Shown: positions 31,315-42,100 of the stretch, in pieces | Layout: each line of letters starts with the position of its first letter | Numbering within the stretch: position 1 is the stretch's first letter | DNA from: a virus | IMG/VR virus record: IMGVR_UViG_3300032083_001532 | Coordinates: 1 to 58,474 of that record | Length of the DNA stretch: 58,474 bases | Strand: one strand, 5' to 3' | Program-made: the position numbers and the translations under genes | Notes under the pieces: generated by a model | Databases searched by the model: none | The model's input: the letters and a program-made list of their open reading frames with translations, nothing else | Told to the model about the DNA's origin: nothing

Positions 31315-33134
31315 TGCAGAACATTGTCCAGCTACAAAAATCGCTTGAGAACTACAGTGATGAAGACCTGATGCGGGAAGCACAGGCACCATCTGGTCGG
31401 GTTCCCCAATACCTGACGATCACTGAATTGAAGCGCCGTAAAGACTTGCGCGACAGCTATGCCGGTGAAGTGGCCGCACGTCAGGCACCAAAGGAAACTG
31501 TGGCTGATCGCTATTTGGCTGATGCGACACAAGGACTGAACCGTCAACAGGGTATTATGGGCCTGAACGGAAAGTCTACTTCTTCCCCGGTGCCGACAGA
31601 CTATGCCGGTGGGCAGGTCACCGCCAACAGGGGGTATGCCGATGGCGGTCTTGTTTCTCAGGAATACGCCAGCCGTCAAGGCCGCTTCCCGATACAGACA
31701 AGGCGTCCTTCTGATTTTGCTCTGTGGTGGCAAGGCGTGCAGCAACAGCTTGGCGAGGATTGGGATGACCTTTCCTATGAAGTCTCTCGCGCTTCAGGCG
31801 ATGTTGGGGATGCCGTCAGTGGCGCTGTTGGCCCTCGTCTCCAGAATGCTCAGGACTATATGTCTGCAACAGCTGATTATATGCAGAACAATCCAGCTAT
31901 TTCTGACCCCAACGGTCTTTCTCTGGAGAATGTTCCGGGCAACTTGGAGCGCATAAAAGGCGGGTTCAGGGAGGGCCTTCCGCAGGGGATCGCAGAGCTT
32001 TTTGGCCCCGCTTACAATGCTGCATATGATGTCGTCAAGCCTGCCGTTGGGTATTTCGGTGAAGGGGTTTATGATGTTGGCAAGTGGGCTACTGGTACAA
32101 AAGATGTTCTTCCAGAGAACTTTGTTTACAACAGTGAGGCCGGTGAGTTCTTCCCGGTATCCCCGGAGGAAAAGGCAGCAAGAGAAGTTGAAAGCTTCCG
32201 CGATGAAATTAGGGGTGCCCCCATTGGGGCCGACACCTATACTGGCGGAACCCCCACCCTGTCAGCAGAGGCTGCTGCTGCCCGGAACAGGGCCGTTGAA
32301 GCCGCCGATCTCAGGAATGCCGCTGCGGCTACTGCCGAAGCCAATAAAAAGTCTGTCGTTGAAACAGCAACCCGCCCAGCGAAGGTTGGCGTCGAACAGT
32401 CTGCCGCAGTTGCTGCGGCCAATGACCACCTGAGTGAATATGACAAGCTGGCAAAGCGCGTTGAGGAGCGCATGGCCAAGCTTGATCAAAATCAAGGGCT
32501 GGCTTCTTTTAGTCAGGGTATTCCCGACAACAAGTATGCCAAGAACATGGCGCTTCTTGCTGCTGGTGCCGCCATGATGGGTGGTCGCTCTCCCAATGCT
32601 GGGGTCAATATCGGCGAAGGTATCGCTGCCGGTCTTGGCACGTATGGAAACATCCGTAACCAGTCCCAGACACAACGCGCAGAAGCCGCCAAGCTTGGCC
32701 TTGCCGCAGATCAAGCTGCTCTTGGAGGTCTTGGTGGCTTGGCTAAAGATCGCGCATCCATGTGGGCATCCGAACAGTCAAGGGCAAACAGCCAAACATC
32801 AATCTTGCAGATTGCCAATGCCTATATGCAGCGGGGCGTCCCGTTCCAGCAGGCAATGAGCAGGGCCGTCAACGATGTCCAGCAGTCGTCTATGTATGCA
32901 ACATCAGCAAGGCAGGGCAATTATCTTCGAGCCGCCCTTGCGGACGACACGAGATACATGTTGGCACAAATAAATAAAGATGCGCAGGGTATGTTAGATA
33001 TTGAAAACGAGTATAGAGAACAGCTTGATATGCCCTTGCGTGGCGCTGCCCCCGCCAGCCCAACAGGCGGCGGTGCAGGGTCAAGGAGCACGGTTGTAGA
33101 AGAGTTTGATATTAGCGACACAGCACCACGGTAA
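31314..33134 (+). CDS. Internal virion/ejection protein, 606 aa
   Basis: TAATG coupling to the previous gene. N-terminal helix (NIVQLQKSLENYSDEDLMRE) and a conserved-looking AGGQVTANRGYADGGLV part, then a helical middle (about 150-330; DVGDAVSGAVGPRLQNAQDY, VYDVGKWATGTKDVLPEN) and a Gly/Ala-rich segment (MALLAAGAAMMGGRSPNAGV, NIGEGIAAGLGTYGNIRNQS) resembling membrane-active parts of ejection proteins. Its C-terminus is polar. Placed just before the giant polyvalent protein. Confidence 0.72.
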   Translation: MQNIVQLQKSLENYSDEDLMREAQAPSGRVPQYLTITELKRRKDLRDSYAGEVAARQAPKETVADRYLADATQGLNRQQGIMGLNGKSTSSPVPTDYAGGQVTANRGYADGGLVSQEYASRQGRFPIQTRRPSDFALWWQGVQQQLGEDWDDLSYEVSRASGDVGDAVSGAVGPRLQNAQDYMSATADYMQNNPAISDPNGLSLENVPGNLERIKGGFREGLPQGIAELFGPAYNAAYDVVKPAVGYFGEGVYDVGKWATGTKDVLPENFVYNSEAGEFFPVSPEEKAAREVESFRDEIRGAPIGADTYTGGTPTLSAEAAAARNRAVEAADLRNAAAATAEANKKSVVETATRPAKVGVEQSAAVAAANDHLSEYDKLAKRVEERMAKLDQNQGLASFSQGIPDNKYAKNMALLAAGAAMMGGRSPNAGVNIGEGIAAGLGTYGNIRNQSQTQRAEAAKLGLAADQAALGGLGGLAKDRASMWASEQSRANSQTSILQIANAYMQRGVPFQQAMSRAVNDVQQSSMYATSARQGNYLRAALADDTRYMLAQINKDAQGMLDIENEYREQLDMPLRGAAPASPTGGGAGSRSTVVEEFDISDTAPR

Positions 33135-33138
33135 AATC

Positions 33139-36100
33139 ATGGCAAATGTTATTCGGGTAAACGCACCCGACAAGTCTTACGACTTCAAGATTGCTGGCGA
33201 TAAGCCAACCGAAGAAGAATATCAGCGAATGGACGCGTTCCTTATGGACCGCTACCCGGACTATCAAGGCCGTCCACCAGAGCCTGATCTTCTTGACTAT
33301 CCCGGTGAGTTCTTTACCGCCATCGGGCGTGGTGCGCTTGATATGGGGGCGACCACACTCAGGGGCATGGGTGCCGAAGAGTTGTCAGATGATTTGCGTG
33401 AGTTCACAGCGAAGAACCTTGCACGCGACCCTTCCTTTGAAGACAGCACAGCAATCACCCTTGGCGAAGGCTTAGGCTCAACCATCCCGTTCCTTGCCAC
33501 AGCTACGGCACCCGGTCGTCTTGCTAAGGTTGGCCTTGGTTTTGGCCTTGGTGGCTTTGCTGGTTCCGGTGAACAAGCTGAACGCATTGAAGCCTATGAA
33601 GAGCGTACTGGCGAAGACGTTCCCAAGTGGAAGGAGTATCTTTCCCGCAGTCTCGGTTTTGGTGTGGGCCTTACAGAAATGCTCCCGCCCTTCCGCATCC
33701 TTAAAGGCATTCCCAGAAACATTCCTAACAGCGCCAAAGAATTTGTTGGCCAATCCATTATGGATGTCATTAAGGGCGGTGGTGAAGAAGGCTTGCAGGA
33801 AGCAGCATCTGGCCTTTTGCAGGACTTCATTGAAGCCGGGATTTATAATCCTGACCTTAATGTTGGCGAAAGCATGTGGGAAGAGTTCACCTTGGGTGCC
33901 GGTGTTGGTGGCATTCTTACCGGCGCAGTTAATACCTATGCCCTTCCGGGCCGCATCCGCAAAGCACGACAGCAGGAACGCGACCTGCGTGCGGGCGAGC
34001 AGAAAGAGCAAGAAAAAGTTCAGGTTCTTACCGAAGCTCAAATCGACGCAGCAAACGCTCCCAACGTATTGCAACCCGACATGCAGATGCAGCCTAATGA
34101 AAGCCCCGGTGACTTTGCTCGTCGCCAGATGGAGGCCGAGTATGGGCCAGCACCCAAAAACGTGCCGAATGTGCAATACAACCCCTTGCAGCGTCAGGAT
34201 GGTTTCTGGGAGATATTGAACGATAATGGCGTGGCCATGGGCGCTCCCGCCCGCACAGAGGCCGAGGCAAAAGAACGAATTGATGTCTATTCACAATTTG
34301 CTTATCAAGCCCGCGTTGCCGAGGAATTGGCGAACGTAACAGGTGGTGCCGACAGCACTACTGGCCAGCCCACAACGGCAACTGCCGGGGACATTCACCA
34401 GATGCTTGATGAAAAGAACATCAAGTGGGATGAAGACCCGGACTTCATGGCCTTCACCAAGACCATCACCGGCAAAGAAAGACTTGATGATCTAACCTCT
34501 TATGAACTTGGCAACCTGAAAAACACGTTGGCACCCCTGCCAACCCAGCCCTCACTGCGCTCCTTTGGCGATGTGCAGAATGATTTCCGCCAGAACAGCG
34601 AAGGTACTGATGGCGATGCCGCCAAGTATTCCCTCCCCGACATAGACCCGGCTACTGTTCAACCCGGTCAGACCGTTACCTTGTTTGATCCCATGGGAAC
34701 CCCGGTTGATGTTCAGGCCGAGGCCGTCAGTGAGGCGGGCAGCATTATCTATACGCACCCGGAGACGGGCGAGAGCAATATTGCTGACGCTTCTGAGTTT
34801 GGAACGAAAGACCCGACATCCCCGCTTTTTGTTATTGAAAGTATGCCCAAGAAGCCAGAGGTTCGGGAAATCCCCGATAACACATTGGCTTGGTTGGACC
34901 GTCGTCTTTCTGAAAAAATTGACGCTCACCTTAATGCTGACCGTGATGCAGTTTCTAGCGAGATTTTTCATTTTATGCGTCAGCAGAATGCAGTTCGCGC
35001 AGAGAAGAGCAGGCGCGAGACAAGTGCTGACAGCATCGAAGCACGGTCCATGAACGAACAGGCGCGATCAACAGAGCGCGTTCCCCCAACTGTAGAAGAC
35101 ACAGAAAATGCCGTGGAGAGGTCCGCTGACACCAACAGCGAACAGATGGATCAGCGGCACCCGGAAAAGAAGGATGAGCCTAGCGGACCTGCTGTGCCCG
35201 AAGAAGCCCAGCGTGAGGTCGAGGGTATTCCTGCGCCTGATGAAAAGGATGCGGTGCCACCCGAACAACGCAAGCGACAGAAAATGAAAAAGGGCAAGCC
35301 TGCAAAGAACGCAGGCAAGCAAACGCCTGAACCCGTTGAAGTTCCAGAACCAGAAGTGCGGCCCGAACAAGAGGTCGCCACACCCATGGTTCGGTTCAAT
35401 GAAGACTTCGAGGCTGATACGGTTAAGCTGGAAAAGGAATTCCAAGAAAAGCTCAACAAGCTTGGAGCTTCCAGCGTTATGGTGCGGCTGGCCAAGACTT
35501 TGTTCACTAACAAGTCCGGCACCCGTGGAGCGCATGGCGTCTTCGCCAACAAACTAATCGGTCTGTCGCTTGGTCACACTGATCCCAACGCTTCTTATGA
35601 CAAGAAGATGGAAGCACTCACGCCTCACTTCTATCATGAATATACCCATTGGCTTCGGACCAACGACAAGTTCAAGCCCAGTGAGTGGCGTGGTTTGGTT
35701 GCTTACTCCAAGCGCAACAAGATGCCCGGTCAAAACCTGTCTATCTATGAGGCGGCTCGCAAGGTTTACACGGACGGGGGCACGGACCTGCGTAGAGACA
35801 GCAAGGCGCGTGACAGGGTTGAAGAAGAGGCTGTTGCTAAAATCTTTGAACTTGCAACAGCGGGCACCATTAAACTTAATGGCGGGCCAAAGGCGCAACA
35901 CAAAGAGGTTATGGGTTTCATTGAGAAACTTGGAGACACCCTTCGTGGCCGCAATCGAAATAGTGTCCAGTCAATATTTGAGCGGTTCAACGCTGGTCAA
36001 ATTGCTGCTCGCCCTGACAAGATCAGGACATTCCAAGCGTTGCGCCGTCATGGATACCCGCCTATTTCAAAGCCGCCGAGCGATGCAGCAGACGAAGAGC

Positions 36101-39100
36101 GGCGTCGGGAGGAAGGTCGTGACGTAAAGACGGTCAGGGAAAGCAACCTGACCGACAAGGCCAAATACTCTTTTGACTACATGTTTGAGCCTGATGAGGC
36201 TCAACCCACCATGGCGTTCAGTGGTTCAGATGAAGACCTGAATGTTGATGAGCTACCAAGGGAACTTAACGGGTGGTCACTTGAAAAGATCGCCCCCGGA
36301 GACAAGGAATGGGCCGCGTATGAAGACACGCCCATTATGAATGAGCCGCCATTGCCGGACCTTGATGGCAAAACATTGTCTACTGGCATGGTTATGATTG
36401 AGCCGGATGGTCGTGTGTGGATTACCGAGCCAACAAATCATTTTGGTGGATATGAACACACCTTCCCGAAGGGTGGTATGGCGGAGGGGCTAACCCTACA
36501 ACAAAACGCCCGCAAGGAAGTCTATGAGGAGACTGGTCTTCTTGCGCGTGCTGCTAGTTGGCTTGGTGATTATGAGGGTGATAAGTCAGTCACCCGTTAT
36601 TACATTGGGATGCGCCATTCAGGAAGTCCCTTGGATCATGGTTTGGAAACCCAATCCGTCAAGCTTGTGGACTTCAAGGAGCTTGATAGCTTCCTGAACA
36701 AAAAGCGGGACAAAAATATCTCCGGGGATATTTTCAGCCTCATGAATTATGGCGATAGCACGCTCAACGCTACGTATAACAACTTCTATGGTAAAGACGT
36801 TAATACCTTCCAGCCATTTGACGAAACAATGGACGCTGGAGATTTGGAAGACCTCTTTAATAGCGCCCTTGGCGCAGTTACAAAAGACAGCGAGCCACAG
36901 AACACGGAACCTTCTGTAATTAACGCCCACCATAATGTTCTTGCTGATGGTGATCCCCTGACAGGGGCACCAACCAATATCTTTGAATATGAAATGTTTA
37001 ATCCCACGCAGCGCGGGTCAAACCTTGGCGCAACGTTCACAGACAGCCAAGGAAACAGGTTCTATATCAAGGCGTATGAGAACCCGGAACAGGCACGGCA
37101 AGAGGTTGTTGCGTCTCGCCTTTATCAGGCCGCAGGCATCCCCGCGCCCCGCGCCTTTCTTGTTTCAACACTTGATCCCAATACCGCTGACCCATTTGTA
37201 TTCCCCGGTGGCATGGCACCAAGCGAAACAGCCGTGGCAACCAGATGGGTAGAGGGCTATTCACAAAACTCGACTGTGTTACAGAACCAGACAGCTTCTC
37301 TTACCGATGTCCATGATGGATTTGTGGTGGATGCTTGGCTGGGGAACTGGGATGTGGTTGGTCTGGACTTTGACAACATGCTTGTCGGGGAAGAGGCCGG
37401 TGCCGTCATTCGCATCGACCAAGGCGGCACCCTACAATTCCGGGCGCAGGGTGGCAGCAAACCGTTCACCGATGAAGTTCTGGAACTGGACACCATGCGT
37501 GATCCACAGATGGCACCCCAAGCAACCCGAGTTTTTGAGGGTGTAACCGATGAAGATTTGCGTACTGGTGCGCAGCGGATCATGGCTATTCCTGACGATG
37601 TTATCTATGACATCGTAAACCAAGCGGGTGCCGACCCTTCTTTGGTCGATACCCTTATTGCCCGTAAAGCGTACATTGCTGACAAGGTTGGCGTTATCAA
37701 GAACAGCGGTGTTATTGTGCCAGACTTGGGGGCCAATGTTATTTCCTTTGGGGATTTGAAGGAAATCGGCATGGATTGGAAGGCTTCTCATCGAGAGGCT
37801 TTTGATGCTTGGGAGGGGAATATACAGGGTCCGGGCAACGCCCGCGCCATGGATGCGTGGATCAAAAATAACTCGGAAACATGGCAAGCGTCTTTAGATT
37901 TCATTCATTCCCGGCTTCGGAAGCTGGCTCCGAGTGGAAAAATCTTTTTGTTCCGTGATCCCGGTGGGTGGGGAAGTTACTCAGGCCCTGACAGGGCGGG
38001 AATGAATTGGCGGTTCAGCGAAGAACACCCATACATGTCCATGTCCATAAATCATAAATTTGGCAGCAGTGGCATCACTGGTCGCTTTGCAGCAACAGTT
38101 GATATTGAAGACACCATTGGCGTGACCGCAGGGGCATGGGCTGATGAGGCTGAAATAACCGTCAAGCGCAGCGGCATCGAGCAAACCCCTTTCGTTACCA
38201 TCCTGAACGGGGATTATGGTTCTGCTATAGTTAATCCACAGTCTGCAAAAGCGGCCCTTGCCGGGGCAGCAAAAACCGCGCAAGAAATTCCCGGCATAGC
38301 GTACCCAGTCTATGAGGGTGGCGCAAAATATGACCAGCCATCATTGGTTCATCAGGAAGAAACATATCAGTCTCACAGTGATTACGGGAGAAACTTCCAG
38401 CACTATACAGGCTCCATGCTCACAGCAAACTTTGGTGGTGCCGTCATGCAACGGGCCATCAATGATGTTGTTGCCGATGGGATCGCGGGAGCGCGGGCTG
38501 AAAACATGCCGTTCTTTATGGCTATGGAGCGTATCGCTGACAAAGACATTGACGCTTTTTATAAAGAACACGGTCGATTGCCAGACTTCGTTCGCCCCGG
38601 TGTAGATATCAGCCTTCGCCCTGCTCGTATTCAGGGCAAGAAGGGGATGAATGAACAAGCATCCCAAGGGGAGATGAACCGGACGCTTTCTAGGCTTCTT
38701 GCTGGCGCGGGGCGTGAAGTTGAGGTCGCCCTCTTTAATCAGAATGACGGCAGCAGCTTAAAGACAAATGCTGCACGCATTATGTGGACGCCTGAAACCC
38801 AGATGGAAGTGAAAAACCTTGCTAACGCAAAGTCCTTGGAAGAGTTCAGCGAAGAGGTTCAAAAGCGCCAGTACGAAATGCACCGTAAAATGAGTGGGCT
38901 TGTTCGCTCTATTGTTTCATCCAAGGTCACCGTACAAATACCTGCAAATATTACTGGAAAGCAAATCAGTGAGTTTTGGCGGATTGCTGAAGAGGTGGGC
39001 AGCGCCAAAGAAGATGTTAAGCAGGCAGATGAAGCGTTTCCTGTCGCCACTAAGAACAACCCGTTTACCTATCTGGAGCAACAGGTAGGTGACAAGCCTT

Positions 39101-42100
39101 ACATTGAGATTGTCTTTGAGGGCGTTGGTCGGAATGAAGATGTCGCATCAAAATCGGCACAGCTATGGTACTATGATGCCATCACAGCAGGCAAAGGAGA
39201 GATGGATGCCACAGAAAGATACCTCCGGGGGCAGTTCTTCCCCGAAGAATTCGAGGTCACAGTCGGGGAAGACGGCTCTGTCGAAGCGCCGTTCGCCAAT
39301 GAGCCACACGCAGCATGGAGAAGGCCGGTCGCGCACGCCATACTCCGACGACTGGCAGTGGATGACGGAACATGGGGCAGAAACCTCTCCGACGCAGATC
39401 GTGCTGGGGTTCAGAAAAATCTGAACAAGATTTTCACCGAAGAAGCTATGCCTTTTGAACATCAAAAGGATAGCAAGCTTCGGAACGTTGCTGAATACAA
39501 CGCACAGTTTGCCAGCCAATCAGATCGCTTGGCTGACCTGCGCAAGTGGTCAAAGGTTGAAGACCTAAAGACCCTGCGGGAAGAACTGGAAATAGACCCT
39601 GACACAAAGCGGTTCTATTCACAGCCTTACGACGACAACCTGACCGAAGAGATGAATGCCGTGATGAACAAGCATTCCCCTCATCGTAAGCAGGCCACAG
39701 TCGGGCAAAGCATTCTTGATAGCTTACAGCAAAGGGGTGATTGGCTTACCGCCCTGCGTCAAAAGTTCATAGACAAGTACGACAAGATCGCCAAGAACAG
39801 CCAGCTTATTGCCCAGATGATGGGCGACGAAAAGATGTTGTACGCTGATAGCTCCGCAGCAGCAGCAGCTTACCTGTCTGATCGCGCCCGTGGCATCTTT
39901 GCTTCGGTGATCAAGGCTGGCGTACCCACTTATATAAATGGCGGGTTCAAGGTCGTTACGGAAATCGGTGGCCAGAAAGTCGGGGGTCTACTTGATATTC
40001 TGCAACCCCTTTACCAGAACGGATATAACACCAACCTTGTCCGGCAGTGGCAGACATATGGTATTGCACGTCGTGAGCAACAAATCCTGATAGATCAGGC
40101 GGCGGACCCTGACTACAAACCTGACTACGTTTTCCAGATGAGCAATGCCGAGCGCACAGCGGCACTCAATATTGCCAACGCCTACCCGGAAGTTCAGGTG
40201 GTGTTTGAAGCCTACAATGAATGGAACGGGCACACCGTCAAGTTCATGCGGGACACCGGTGTTATTGATGATGCCGCAGCAGATGAATGGATGCGTGGCT
40301 CATCATACATCCCGTTCTACCGGGAACTGGACGGAGAAGGTCCGCAAGGCCCCGTTGGCGTGCTTAGTGGTCTGGCAGACATTCCTACTCCGCGCAAACT
40401 AAAAGGCTCCACCGAGCGCCGTGTTGGCGACCCCATTGAGAACCTTGCCCGTAACGCTCAGGCGGCTATCACAGCAGGCATGAAGAATGTTGCTATGCAG
40501 AGGGCAATGCGTGACGCATACACGCTAGGGCAGGCTCGCAACCTGACGGCGGCAGTTGAAGCTGGTGAAATCTCCCGCGAACAGATGGAGAAGGACAGCA
40601 CCCACACCTACCGGCAGGACGGCAAGACGATCAACGTAGCAATATATGACCCGCTATTATTTGATGCAGTCAGTTCGGTTCATGAAGGTCGGCTCCCCGG
40701 CTGGGCTTCTATTCTGGCGGCACCATCAACCCTGTTGCGGGAAACGGTTACCCGTGATCCCGGCTTCATGCTGGCCAACATGCTTCGTGATACAGCCTCT
40801 GTCTGGGTCACGTCCGGTGCCAACATCACTCCGGTGGTTTCCACACTTAATAACTTTGTTCGGGAGAGCAAAGACTTCTTGGCTGGAAAGCAGGATGAAA
40901 ACCCGCTTGCGCTGGGCGGTGTTATTGGTGGTTATGACTTTTCTCAAGACCCCAAGAACATCAAGAAATGGATGGAACGGACCATGCGTGAGAAGGGCAT
41001 GTCCAAGAAAACCAACTGGGACTATTTCCGTCTTGTGTGGGATAAGGCAGGCGACCTAACTACAGCATCTGACGCAGCTACACGCATGGCTGTCTACAAC
41101 GATGTCCTCAAGGACACGGGCAACGAATACCAAGCCATGTATCAGGCGCTGGAAGTAATCAACTTCTCCCGGCGCGGATCGTCCCCCGTCATGCGGGTGA
41201 TGACTGCCATGATCCCGTTCCTGAACGCACGTATCCAAGGTCTGGATGTGCTGGCGCGGGCCATGGCTGGCACCTATTCAGCAAAAGATGTAAACAACCG
41301 GTCGGCTGCGACCATGCGCTTCCTGCTTCGTGGTGCCACCCTGACGGGCTTGTCTCTAGCATACTATGCGCTGATGTATGACGATGATGACTACCTGTCC
41401 AAGGGCATGGCCGAACGTGACGATCACTGGATTGTCCCTGTCGGTGAGGGTTTGCCCCCGGTCATGATCCCCATCCCGTTTGAAGTGGGCTTTATGTTCA
41501 AGGTTATCCCAGAGCGTCTTGCCGCCATGTTCGCAGGTGAAGACCTGCCACGCGATGTGTCCGCATCAATCCTTCGCGGGATTGGCACTACGCTTGAAAT
41601 GAACCCGGTGCCGCAGTTTGCCATGCCAGTGCTGGAAGCCACGATGAACTATTCTTTCTTCAAGCAGAAAGACATCGTGCCCTATTACATGGAGAACCTT
41701 GACCCGACCCTTGAAGCTCGCACCACCACGTCTGACACAGCCCGTCGCCTAGCCATGGGGGTGGATGCGGTGGCTCGTGGGCTTGGCCTTGCCAGCCCCG
41801 GTGAAGAAGCCGGTATGCTGGAGAGCTTCCGGTCGCCGCTCAAGATGGAGCAGATCATCAAGGGCTATACCGGCACCATCGGGACATACATTCTTGAAAC
41901 AACAGACGCGCTTGTGCGTATGGTTGAAGGTGCCCCCGAGCGTCCGGGCCGCAGGCTTGATCAGCAGCCCATCCTGAAAAGGTTCTTGTCTGCAAACACT
42001 GGCTCTGGCCAGTTGGAACAGTTTTATGAAATGCGTTCAGCAGTAAGGGAAGTGGCTGGAAGCATTCGTGAGCTTGAGGCGCGTGGTCGGTTTGATGATA

